Shown in pieces: positions 43,123-50,166 of a DNA stretch of 50,166 bases. This stretch comes from Christensenella sp. UBA2853 (lineage in GTDB: Bacteria > Bacillota > Clostridia > Christensenellales > Aristaeellaceae): positions 39,486 to 89,651 of the forward strand of contig DEFL01000073.1 in NCBI GenBank assembly GCA_002350845.1, given 5' to 3'. The notes beneath the pieces were generated by a model, which saw only the letters and a program-made list of their open reading frames with translations, searched no databases and had not been told where the DNA came from. The translations under genes were made by a program, and so were the position numbers. How positions within the stretch are numbered: position 1 is the stretch's first letter; every line of letters begins with the position of its first letter.

Positions 43123-43545
43123 ATGTTGAGAAATTGGTTAACTGTTATGGATCCCTTTGAAGAGATGCAGAAAAACTTCTTCGACGCCCCGTTCTTTGCC
43201 GACGACAGTCTCGCCGCCTTTGGAACCGATATCACAGACGAGGGCGACAGCTACCAGCTGACCGCCGATCTCCCCGGCTTCCAGAAAGAGGACGTCAGTG
43301 TCAAAGTCAATGACAACGTCGTCACCATTCAGGCCGAGAGACACAATGACATTGAGGACTCCGAGAAGAAGGACAAATATCTCCGTCAGGAGCGTTCTTA
43401 TGGTCTCTACAAGAGGTCCTTCACTATGAGCAGCGACGTCGATCGCACAAAGATCAGCGCAAAGTATGACAACGGCATTCTGACTGTCACGCTTCCGAAG
43501 AAGGCAGAGAATGAACTGCCGGCCGCCGATGTTGTTGTCGAATAA
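43123..43545 (+). CDS. Small heat shock protein Hsp20 (first copy)
   Basis: 140 aa from ATG 43123 after GGAGG; a longer frame from 43033 is rejected. Alpha-crystallin domain: DEGDSYQLTADLPGFQKEDVSVKVNDNVVTIQAERH, RQERSYGLYKRSFTM, ISAKYDNGILTVTLPKK. It is an ATP-independent holdase for unfolding proteins. A 227-base gap leads to a second copy with its own operator. Confidence 0.95.
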   Translation: MLRNWLTVMDPFEEMQKNFFDAPFFADDSLAAFGTDITDEGDSYQLTADLPGFQKEDVSVKVNDNVVTIQAERHNDIEDSEKKDKYLRQERSYGLYKRSFTMSSDVDRTKISAKYDNGILTVTLPKKAENELPAADVVVE

Positions 43546-43563
43546 AAATTGTACTCAATCATT

Positions 43564-43590
43564 TTAGCAGATTAATTAAATGACTGCTAA
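43564..43590 (+). promoter_or_regulatory. Variant CIRCE-like operator ahead of the second hsp20
   Basis: TTAGCAGAT (43564-43572), 9 bases, GACTGCTAA (43582-43590). The spacer TAATTAAAT is identical to that of the first operator. The C to G change in the left arm is matched by G to C in the right arm, keeping the TTAGCAG/CTGCTAA symmetry; the inner two pairs are lost. A GGCTATAATGGG block follows at about 43629, as at the first copy. Confidence 0.7.
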
Positions 43591-43772
43591 ATGTTAACAT
43601 TATATTCACACTCTTCCCAGGGATAAGGCTATAATGGGTATTGTCAGAAGGAAAATGAGTACAGCCGCTGACATAACCCTCCGAATTCCGCTGCCTGGTT
43701 CGAGCATCCCCACATTTAAGGCAGCATCCTTTTAACAACTACTTACTTTTCTATAAACTTGGAGGAATCACT

Positions 43773-44207
43773 ATGAGTACCTGGCTTACTTCTTACAACC
43801 CGTTTGACGCAATGGACAACTTCGAGAAGAACTTCTTCAATGACCCGTTCTTCACCGGAAATGGAAACCGCCCCATCGCCTTCGGCACGGATATCACCGA
43901 CGAGGGTGACAGCTACCAGCTGACCGCGGATCTCCCCGGCTTCAAGAAGGAGGACATCCACGTCGGAGTGGACAAGAATGTGGTCTCCGTCACCGCGGAG
44001 AGACATTCCGAGGCGGAGAACAGCGACAAGCGCGACAAGTTCATCCGCAAAGAGCGCAGCTACGGCTCTTATAAGCGTTCCTTCACCATCGGCGAGAACG
44101 TCGACACCTCTGCCATCCGCGCCGCCTATGACAACGGCGTCCTGACCCTCACCCTTCCGAAGAAGGTCGAGGAAGAGCAGAAGACCTTCGACATTGTCGT
44201 CGAATAA
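43773..44207 (+). CDS. Small heat shock protein Hsp20 (second copy)
   Basis: 144 aa after TTGGAGG. The alpha-crystallin domain matches the first copy over most of its length (FGTDITDEGDSYQLTADLPG is shared exactly). Tandem duplication followed by divergence at the N-terminus and tail is the simplest history. Each copy has its own operator and promoter, so they may be tuned separately. Confidence 0.95.
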   Translation: MSTWLTSYNPFDAMDNFEKNFFNDPFFTGNGNRPIAFGTDITDEGDSYQLTADLPGFKKEDIHVGVDKNVVSVTAERHSEAENSDKRDKFIRKERSYGSYKRSFTIGENVDTSAIRAAYDNGVLTLTLPKKVEEEQKTFDIVVE

Positions 44208-44259
44208 TTCCCTTTTGATATCTCCTATCCCTTTTTCTCCTTTCACTGATTGTTAACCG

Positions 44260-44293
44260 AAAAGGCCGGGGCCCCACGGGCTCCGGCCTCTTT
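44260..44293 (+). terminator. Terminator of the second hsp20
   Basis: GGCCGGGGCCC, CAC loop, GGGCTCCGGCC, then TCTTTC. Confidence 0.8.
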
Positions 44294-44380
44294 CGGTCTT
44301 CCAATATTTTTCAGTCTTACGGGAAAGCTCGGCGATTCAGGATTTTCCCATGAAATTTACCCAAAGCATAGAAAAGCATA

Positions 44381-44417
44381 AAAGAACAGAGCGGAAAACC
44401 TTTCCGCTCTGTTCTTT
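44381..44417. terminator. Strong bidirectional hairpin
   Basis: 17-bp perfect stem AAAGAACAGAGCGGAAA/TTTCCGCTCTGTTCTTT with a 3-base loop. It would end transcripts from either side. Between here and 44557 the DNA is AT-rich and shows no gene. Confidence 0.85.
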
Positions 44418-44557
44418 CCCCTATTTGAATTCTCCTATTGAATTCACCTGCAGCGAACAGTCATATCCACAAACCGTACAATTGCTGCATGTATAATAAT
44501 AGCGCATTTTTACAATTTATACACTATTAAAAACTTACAAAAATAGTGTCAATTTTT

Positions 44558-44785
44558 TTACATTACTTTCTGCAGAGCAATGACGACCACCGCCACAATG
44601 ACCGCAATGGTGAGAAGGATCGTGACGATCTGCTCCACCCGCATGGTCCTGTGGAGGATTCCCTTCTTCCGCTCCCCTTCGGTCTGCTCATTTTTCGGCT
44701 TTCTGCTCACGATGTTTCCCTCCGAATCATAATCTGAAGGCGGTTCCACCGAATAGCGGCCGCCATACCTTCCCCATCGTATCAC
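44558..44785 (-). CDS. Small protein with C-terminal membrane helix
   Basis: 75 aa if the GTG at 44785 is used; the frame is open to a GTG at 44821, but that start lies inside the terminator of the upstream gene. The N-terminal half is basic and polar (RYGGRYSVEPPSDYDSEGN, SRKPKNEQTEGERKKG) and the C-terminus is one helix (IVTILLTIAVIVAVVVIALQ). Tail-anchored topology is likely. No family recognised. The RBS (GGGGA) is weak, so the exact start is uncertain. Confidence 0.5.
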   Translation of the reverse strand: MIRWGRYGGRYSVEPPSDYDSEGNIVSRKPKNEQTEGERKKGILHRTMRVEQIVTILLTIAVIVAVVVIALQKVM

Positions 44786-44810
44786 ATTTTCCCCATGCTT
44801 TCCACAGAGC

Positions 44811-44844
44811 AAAACCCGCACTGGAAATAAGTCCCAGTGCGGGT
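44811..44844 (-). terminator. Terminator of the cytidylate-kinase-like gene
   Basis: 11-bp stem ACCCGCACTGG/CCAGTGCGGGT, followed on the minus strand by TTTT. Confidence 0.85.
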
Positions 44845-44859
44845 CAATTTTTCTTTTTC

Positions 44860-45462
44860 TCAGTCCTCGAACCAGCTGACCGCGTAGTCTGCAATCGGCT
44901 TAACCAGATTCTTCATGGCACAGCCACTGGTATTAATGCAGAGGTCGTAATTATTCCGGTCTCCCCACTGTTCGCCGGATACCAGTTCAAAGTACGCGGC
45001 TCGAATGGAGTCAATGCGCTTCATGGTGCGGATGATCTGCTTGTCCGTACTGTTAGCATACTTCTCCTGGGTGGCGCGGATGTTGTCGAGTTTAGTCTGC
45101 GTGTCCGCATAGATAAAGAGACGAAGCGGATGCTCATCACCCAAAATGGCGCCGCCGCTGCGGCCGATGATGACACAGTTCTCATTCTTCTCGGCAATTT
45201 GAAGAAGCACCTGGCGCTGCGCCCGAAGGACATCCACCGAGCGCCTGTCCATACCGGTATAGTTCTCAAAGGGCATCTGCAGGAACGTAGCCTTGTTCTC
45301 CTCGGAGAGCTTCATGACCTCCTCCTCGGAGAGGTTCACCTGTTTGGCAATTTCCTGGATGATCTCCTTGTCATAGTACTTGTACCCCAGCGTTTCCGCC
45401 AGCGCGCGGCCAATGGTGCGGCCCCCGCTCCCAAACTCACGACTGATTGTGATGATATTCAT
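44860..45462 (-). CDS. Cytidylate kinase-like family protein
   Basis: 200 aa after AGGAGG. P-loop-like start ITISREFGSGGRTIGRALAETLGYKYYDKEII, then NCVIIGRSGGAIL, HPLRLFIYADTQTKLDNIRATQ, and RAAYFELVSGEQWGDRNNYDLCINTS. This is the cytidylate kinase-like family (not the main cmk), widespread in Clostridia, with an unknown substrate. It follows a short frameshifted ORF within the same transcript. Confidence 0.88.
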   Translation of the reverse strand: MNIITISREFGSGGRTIGRALAETLGYKYYDKEIIQEIAKQVNLSEEEVMKLSEENKATFLQMPFENYTGMDRRSVDVLRAQRQVLLQIAEKNENCVIIGRSGGAILGDEHPLRLFIYADTQTKLDNIRATQEKYANSTDKQIIRTMKRIDSIRAAYFELVSGEQWGDRNNYDLCINTSGCAMKNLVKPIADYAVSWFED

Positions 45463-45476
45463 ACCTCAACCTCCTG

Positions 45477-45706
45477 TTATAGCGTATTCTCCGAGATAAT
45501 TATACCATTCGGCAGGGTTATGGTGTAGCCATTGAGGTCTATGGTGCCGTTGTTTTTCAGGGAATTTCTCCTGCATTTTTTGGGCGATGCACGTAAGATC
45601 CACGCTCGCACCGTTCTCCCCGACCCGGCCCCAGCCGGGGAGCGCATTATAAAAATGCCGAGCCCGCGAAGAGCAGGCTCAGCAAGATGGCAATGATTTT
45701 TTTCAT
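45477..45706 (-). pseudogene. Frameshifted small secreted-protein ORF
   Basis: From ATG 45706 (RBS AGGAAGG) the frame gives a signal-peptide-like MKKIIAILLSLLFAGSAFL and stops at 45647. Protein-like sequence then continues in a second frame (GENGASVDLTCIAQKMQEKF) and a third (NNGTIDLNGYTITLPNGIII, ending SENTL at 45477). Two indels would join them into one small secreted protein of about 75 aa. Either a decayed gene or sequence errors. A promoter and operator lie just upstream, and the cytidylate-kinase-like gene follows by 14 bases. Confidence 0.45.
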
Positions 45707-45721
45707 AGGAATCCTTCCTTT

Positions 45722-45744
45722 CTGTACTGCTCAAGTACAGTATA
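45722..45744 (-). promoter_or_regulatory. Promoter -10 with abutting palindromic operator
   Basis: TATACT (minus, 45739-45744) is followed directly by a palindrome CTGTACT-GCTCA-AGTACAG (45722-45740 on the plus strand), placed at the transcription start. This is a typical repressor site. No clear -35 is visible. Confidence 0.5.
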
Positions 45745-45776
45745 AGAAGTCTCCCTAAAATAGAGATTAAAAGAGA

Positions 45777-46313
45777 TCAAAAATCGTAGCGGAGGATCTC
45801 AGCGTTGGGGACCCCGAAGGCCGCATACTCCTCGTTGGTCATGTCGTAGAAATAGGATTGAACAACACGGGATATTCCGTTATGGGCGGCAATGAGATAG
45901 ACCCGCTCCGGGTCAGCGATGATTTCGTCCAATACTGAATAAATGCGGTGGCACAGCTTCAGCATGGTCTCCCCGTCTCCATAGGAGTTGATGAAGTCCT
46001 GCTTGGCACGGGCAAACTCTGCCCCGTCCCGGGCCGTGCCCTCATATTTTCCAAAGTTCTGCTCTGTGAGGCGAGGCTCGGCGCGAAGCGGAATTCCGTT
46101 GATTTCCGCAATATGTTTCGCTGTGTCATAGGCCCGGCTGAGGGGAGAGCTCAAGATCTGGTCTATGTGCAGACCCTCGTCCCGGATTTTCTCCGCCGTG
46201 GCAATAGCCTGCTGATGTCCGAGCTCTGTGAGCGGGCTCTCCGTGGAGCCACAGATTTTATTCTCCACATTCCAGACAGTCTGGCCGTGGCGGACGAAGT
46301 AGAGATGACCCAT
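45777..46313 (-). CDS. Histidine phosphatase family protein (phosphoglycerate mutase-like)
   Basis: 178 aa. The catalytic motif is LYFVRHGQTVWN; then STESPLTELGHQQA, ILSSPLSRAYDTAKHI, EQNFGKYEG and LIAAHNGISRVV with the second catalytic histidine. It is the CobC/PhoE/GpmB type; substrate unknown. The start lies 9 bases after the NSS transporter stop, so both share a transcript. Confidence 0.9.
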   Translation of the reverse strand: MGHLYFVRHGQTVWNVENKICGSTESPLTELGHQQAIATAEKIRDEGLHIDQILSSPLSRAYDTAKHIAEINGIPLRAEPRLTEQNFGKYEGTARDGAEFARAKQDFINSYGDGETMLKLCHRIYSVLDEIIADPERVYLIAAHNGISRVVQSYFYDMTNEEYAAFGVPNAEILRYDF

Positions 46314-46322
46314 AAGGCGGCC

Positions 46323-47729
46323 TCACATGCTGATGATGCCAAAGGCATTGAGAACCGAGCTTGCGAAGATAATGGCGAGGCCAATGGGGCAGAGATAGTT
46401 AACATTGAAGTTATAGATTTTCTTCCGCTTGAACTTGGAGGCAAGCTCAATCTCCTCATCCATTTTCTTGACCGTGACAAAGTGGAAGACCAGAATGCAG
46501 GTGAAGAAAGCGCCAAAGGGCATCATGATGGAGTTGGTAATAAAGTCCAGGAAGTCGAGAATCTGGAATCCGCCGATGGTGAAGTCAGACCAAATGCTGT
46601 AGCCAAAGACGCAGCAGGTTCCAATGACTGCAGCATAGATAGCAAAGATAAGTGTGGACTTCAGGCGGCTCCAATGCAGTTCATCCTGAAGGGTGGCGAC
46701 ACAGGTCTCCGCAAGAGAGATGGCACTAGTCAGTGCAGCAAAGAGAACCAGCAGAAAGAATACAATGCCAGCAGCCATACCGAGTCCCATGCTGTTGAAG
46801 ACCTTCGGGAGGGTGACAAACATGAGAGACGGGCCGGACTGGAGGACCTTCGGGTCTCCGCCGGAGAAGGCAAAAATGGCCGGAATGATCATGAGGCCGG
46901 CAAGGATGGCAATGAGTGTGTCGAAAATTTCAATCTGGCCGACAGACTGATCCACATCCATTGAGTCGTCGGTATAGGATCCATAGGTGATCATGATACC
47001 CATGGCAATGGACAGGGAGTAGAACAGCTGCCCCAGTGCCGAAGCGACGGTCATCATGGAGAACTCATGGAAGTTCGGAACAAACAGATACTTCAGACCA
47101 ACGGATGCGCCCGGGCGGGTGCAGGAGTAGATAGATACCACAATGGCAAGCACAATGAGGGCAGGCATCATCATCTTGGAAAAGCGCTCAACGCCTTTCT
47201 GTACACCGAGAAGAATAATGGCCAGCGTCAGCACCAGAAATACAATAAAGTAGATTTCCGGCTGGGCAGTTTTACCGATAAAGCCGCCAAAATAGTCATC
47301 GTTTGCCATGACCTTGACGCTGTTCCTACAGTATTCAATGAAATATTTTGTGATCCAGCCGCCGATAACACAGTAATACGGGCAAATGAGGAACGGCACA
47401 AGGGCATTCACCCAGCCGCCGACTCCAGCAAAAACCTTGCTGCCGGTGCTGTGCGACCGCCTTGCCGTCAGGTCCTTATAGGCCCCGATGGGACTCTTCT
47501 TCGACATCCGTCCTATCATGGTCTCCGATACGAGCAGAGTATAGCCGAACGTCGCCACGAGAATGAGATAGACGAGCAGGAAAATGCCTCCGCCGTACTT
47601 TGCGCAGAGGTAAGGGAACCGCCAGATATTTCCAAGTCCGACGGCAGACGCAGCGGCGGCCATGACGTAGCCTATTTTTCCGGTAAAACCGCCGGAGGCC
47701 TCCGCAGAGGATTTCGCTTTTGTAGCCAA
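46323..47729 (-). CDS. Neurotransmitter:sodium symporter (NSS) family transporter
   Basis: 468 aa from a TTG at 47729 after AAGGGG. Family signature near the start: GYVMAAAASAVGLGNIWRFPYLCAKYGGGIFLLVYL, which contains the Na+ and substrate sites of helix 1. About 11-12 helices follow. Bacterial members (LeuT, MhsT, Tyt1) take up amino acids with Na+. Its C-terminal helix and tail are normal. The substrate is not known. Confidence 0.94.
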   Translation of the reverse strand: MATKAKSSAEASGGFTGKIGYVMAAAASAVGLGNIWRFPYLCAKYGGGIFLLVYLILVATFGYTLLVSETMIGRMSKKSPIGAYKDLTARRSHSTGSKVFAGVGGWVNALVPFLICPYYCVIGGWITKYFIEYCRNSVKVMANDDYFGGFIGKTAQPEIYFIVFLVLTLAIILLGVQKGVERFSKMMMPALIVLAIVVSIYSCTRPGASVGLKYLFVPNFHEFSMMTVASALGQLFYSLSIAMGIMITYGSYTDDSMDVDQSVGQIEIFDTLIAILAGLMIIPAIFAFSGGDPKVLQSGPSLMFVTLPKVFNSMGLGMAAGIVFFLLVLFAALTSAISLAETCVATLQDELHWSRLKSTLIFAIYAAVIGTCCVFGYSIWSDFTIGGFQILDFLDFITNSIMMPFGAFFTCILVFHFVTVKKMDEEIELASKFKRKKIYNFNVNYLCPIGLAIIFASSVLNAFGIISM

Positions 47730-47826
47730 AATTCAGAACCCCTTTTTATTAAAATCAACTATAAACAGTAGAATTGTATCATTTCCCCGCCTCCATGAAA
47801 AGGGAAAAATGAGCCGTTACGTACGA

Positions 47827-47860
47827 CAAAAAGGGGAGAGGCGTAAAGCCTCTCCCTCTT
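47827..47860 (-). terminator. Terminator of the alpha-galactosidase gene
   Basis: GGGAGAGGC, loop TTTAC, GCCTCTCCC, then CTTTTT on the minus strand, immediately past the stop at 47862. Confidence 0.9.
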
Positions 47861-47861
47861 T

Positions 47862-50048
47862 TTAATCCTCTACTTTTCGAAGTACGATTTGGTATGCCCT
47901 ATACTCCCCCGGCTCATAGGGCACCGGATAGCCCACATTTCGCAGGCCATCTGCCGGGTAGACGTGGCCGTTCCGTTCAGAGCGGTAGAAAGCCCCAGGT
48001 TCCAGCCCGCGGACTCGAATATACTGGTTTGGCATATTGCAGAATGTCTCCGTGGTCACAATATTGAGCAGTGCGATGGAGCGATCCCGTGAGACAAAGA
48101 GCCATGCCGTGGCAGGGTCCTTTGCCGGGTCGGAGAGGCGGTAATAGCGCCCCTCGCGGATGAGCGGCTCAAATTCCCGGAAGAAGGCAATCTGCTCCTG
48201 AATGGTCTGCCGATCCTCGTCACTCAATGTGGCAGGATCCAGTTCAAAACCGAAGCTTCCGGACATGGCCACCGTTCCCCGGACATCCAGGGAGGTAATC
48301 CGCCCGTTCTGTTCATTGGGCACGGCGGACACATGGGCACCCACCACAGAGATGGGATATCCGAAGGAAGTACCGTACTGGATTTTCAGCCGGTCCACCG
48401 CGTCGGTGTTGTCACTGCCCCAGATTTGGGGAGTGTAGTAGAGCATGCCGGCATCGAATCGCCCGCCGCCTCCGCTGCAGCCCTCAATAAGCAGGTCGGG
48501 ATACCGCTCCCGCAGACGTTCCAGGAAAGAGTAGAGACCCAGAATATAGTTATAGAGCACGGTGCCCTGATGCTGCGCGGCATGGGACCAGACATCGGCA
48601 ATGCTCCGGTTGAAGTCCCACTTGATATAGTCGATACCCATGTCGAGAACCTTGCAGACGTCGGAGAAAATTTGATCCACGACGTCGGGCCGTGAGAAGT
48701 CCAAAACAAGTTGATACCGGCTTCGGATGGGCCGCCGGTCCTCCGATGCCAGAGCCCAGTCGGGATGCGCCCGGAACAGGTCGCTGTCCTCGCTGACCAT
48801 CTCCGGCTCAAACCAGATGCCAAACTTCAGCCCCAGGTCGTGTACATCGGCGATGAGAGCAGGGAGACTTCCCCGCAGCTTCTCCTCATTTACCTGCCAG
48901 TCTCCGAGGCCTGTGGTGTCGTCATTCCGGTTGCCGAACCATCCGTCATCCATAACGAGCAGGTCGACACCGAGATCCTTCGCCTGACGTGCCATGTCGC
49001 GGATGGTATTGCCGTCAAAATCAAAGTAGCAGCCCTCCCAGCTGTTGAGAAGTACCGGGTGAGCAAGAGAACTGCTGCGGCGACAGATGTGGAGCCGTAC
49101 GCAGTCCATGAGGTTCTGGGAGAGGACCTCCAGTCCATCGCCACTGAAAGAGAGGATGGTCTCAGGAACTGCGAAGGTCTCCCCCGGGCCCAGAGGGTAA
49201 CGGAATTTCGACTCAGCAAGGCCCATCTGGAGGCGCACCTGGTCGAACTGATCCTTCTCCACCGATGCCTGGAACGAGCCGCTGTAGACGAACTCCATGG
49301 CATAACACTCGCCGGTGTCCTCTGTGGTGTTGTGGTCCGCCAGGATGACCAGCGGATTGTACTGGTGGGAAGAGGCGCCGCGCCGGCTCAGAATGCGGAA
49401 TTCCCCGTGGTCCACCGGGGTGCGCTGGAGGTTGCGCTCCATGCCATATCGCCCACAGAAGGTGAGGACGTCGTAGTCCCCCGTGAGGAAGTCCAGGTCC
49501 GCCGAGAGCACCTTGGTCAGGGTCAGCGTGTGGTCGCCGGTATTGCGAATAATTGCAGCCCGGGTGATGATGTCCAGCTCCGGGAGGACTCCATAGAGGA
49601 GGTCCACTTCAAGACCGGAGACATGGTCTTTCAAGTGCACGGTGAGCGTCTGCGATTCACTCTCGGAAGCGTGCATCGCCGGCAAACCCGGAAGCCCATA
49701 TTTCCCGTCGGAGATTTCATGGGAGACATAGCGGAGATCACACCCCTCAAAGCCATTGTCCTCTTCCACGGTCAGAGCGGTTGCCCGGAAGTCGCCGGTT
49801 CCCGAGGTGGGGTACTCCTGCGGCAGGGAGTCCAGCGAAAACGTACGGTCTTTCCCTGCGTCCCAGGGATTCCCCGAAAAGCCGCGGTCCCGCCAGATAA
49901 GGAGATACTCCATGGTTCCCATTGCCCGCTTCCCATAGTAGAGATGGAGCAGTGCACCATGCGGGTCCACCATCATCTGGTAGGTCGTCTTCTCCGTATG
50001 GAGCGTGAGAAAGGTACGGTCTTCTGTTTTTGTGCATTCAATGGACAT
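47862..50048 (-). CDS. Alpha-galactosidase, GH36
   Basis: 728 aa from ATG 50048 (MSIECTKTED) after GGGAGG; a longer frame is rejected. N-terminal beta-sandwich (to about 330), TIM barrel with LVMDDGWFGNRNDDTTGLGDW, nucleophile D478 in YIKWDFNRS, acid/base D546 in WGSDNTDA with SCSGGGGRFDAGML-type motif before it, and a C-terminal beta-domain. These positions match the tetrameric GH36 group I enzymes that act on raffinose and melibiose. No signal peptide: cytoplasmic. No sugar transporter adjoins it in the window. Confidence 0.95.
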   Translation of the reverse strand: MSIECTKTEDRTFLTLHTEKTTYQMMVDPHGALLHLYYGKRAMGTMEYLLIWRDRGFSGNPWDAGKDRTFSLDSLPQEYPTSGTGDFRATALTVEEDNGFEGCDLRYVSHEISDGKYGLPGLPAMHASESESQTLTVHLKDHVSGLEVDLLYGVLPELDIITRAAIIRNTGDHTLTLTKVLSADLDFLTGDYDVLTFCGRYGMERNLQRTPVDHGEFRILSRRGASSHQYNPLVILADHNTTEDTGECYAMEFVYSGSFQASVEKDQFDQVRLQMGLAESKFRYPLGPGETFAVPETILSFSGDGLEVLSQNLMDCVRLHICRRSSSLAHPVLLNSWEGCYFDFDGNTIRDMARQAKDLGVDLLVMDDGWFGNRNDDTTGLGDWQVNEEKLRGSLPALIADVHDLGLKFGIWFEPEMVSEDSDLFRAHPDWALASEDRRPIRSRYQLVLDFSRPDVVDQIFSDVCKVLDMGIDYIKWDFNRSIADVWSHAAQHQGTVLYNYILGLYSFLERLRERYPDLLIEGCSGGGGRFDAGMLYYTPQIWGSDNTDAVDRLKIQYGTSFGYPISVVGAHVSAVPNEQNGRITSLDVRGTVAMSGSFGFELDPATLSDEDRQTIQEQIAFFREFEPLIREGRYYRLSDPAKDPATAWLFVSRDRSIALLNIVTTETFCNMPNQYIRVRGLEPGAFYRSERNGHVYPADGLRNVGYPVPYEPGEYRAYQIVLRKVED

Positions 50049-50106
50049 GGAAGGCACCTCCCGGCTGGCTGTTATTTTTCTCATAATACCATAAATAGAA
50101 AAAAAG

Positions 50107-50138
50107 AAAACCGCTCAGGCTTTGCCTGAGCGGTTTTT
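50107..50138. terminator. Bidirectional terminator at the window end
   Basis: AAAACCGCTCAGGC, TTT loop, GCCTGAGCGGTTTTT. Works on both strands; probably ends a gene lying beyond 50166 or upstream of the alpha-galactosidase. Confidence 0.85.
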
Positions 50139-50166
50139 GAATATGTCGGCACCGCCTTATCTTCCC

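Noticed and set aside
44786..44821. Upstream GTG start for the 44558 small membrane protein
   Set aside because: It lies inside the terminator stem of the preceding gene; GTG 44785 is the better choice.
1..50166. tRNA, rRNA, insertion sequence, phage and CRISPR content
   Set aside because: Looked for CCA-ended cloverleafs, transposase motifs and direct repeat arrays by eye; none found.

Overview
The window reads as chromosomal DNA of one or, more likely, two anaerobic low-branching Bacillota (Clostridia-like) bacteria. The signs are strong AGGAGG ribosome binding sites, RNase Y, the order rimP-nusA-rnpM-ylxQ-infB-rbfA-nrnA-truB-ribF, an oxygen-sensitive class III ribonucleotide reductase, HrcA-type CIRCE operators, and sugar-scavenging genes (GH2, GH36, a decayed GH51) that fit a gut or plant-fibre habitat. 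No rRNA, tRNA, CRISPR array, insertion sequence or phage gene was found.

Layout. 1-7 kb: accessory region with a truncated small-peptide gene, a decayed GH51 arabinofuranosidase, two paralogous 58-60 aa peptide genes with a double-glycine-like leader, a three-gene operon of secreted proteins (YARHG/SH3, bacterial Ig-like, SH3), and a small membrane protein. Four copies of one promoter/leader element (TGCCA-N13-TSCGTATCAA-N4-TGGAARC, usually followed by a hairpin) tie the peptide genes and the secreted-protein operon into one probable regulon. 7-8 kb: secreted NAGPA-like glycosidase. 8.3-22.6 kb: housekeeping block on the plus strand, from RNase Y through the nusA-infB operon to ribF, then a zinc-type ABC ATPase and permease and an unrecognised 486 aa protein. 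22.8-25.7 kb: nrdD-nrdG. 25.7-30.6 kb: FliB-like lysine N-methylase, then gluQRS and lacZ on the minus strand. 30.7-34.9 kb: OB-fold-like secreted protein and a carbohydrate ABC transporter.

At about 35.5 kb the window changes character. The ABC ATPase at 34875-35972 is a hybrid: its first ~150 residues are GlnQ-like (polar amino acid uptake) and the rest is MsmX/UgpC-like (sugar uptake, with TOBE domain). The switch falls on the nearly invariant LSGGQQQRVAIARAL signature. The sugar operon lies on one side and an amino-acid ABC operon on the other, and base composition by eye becomes less GC-rich. This looks like two genomes joined at a conserved stretch, as in an assembly chimera; a real gene fusion is possible but less likely.

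35.5-50.2 kb: amino-acid ABC permease and binding protein, MgtE Mg2+ transporter with a long leader, PLP aminotransferase, class II fructose-bisphosphate aldolase with a near-perfect promoter, a DUF4003-like protein, two tandem Hsp20 genes each with a CIRCE operator, a small membrane protein, a cytidylate-kinase-like protein preceded by a frameshifted small secreted ORF, a histidine phosphatase, an NSS-family Na+ symporter, and a GH36 alpha-galactosidase.

The most novel item is the small-peptide/secreted-protein regulon in the first 7 kb; the most important caution for any reader is the junction at 35.5 kb.
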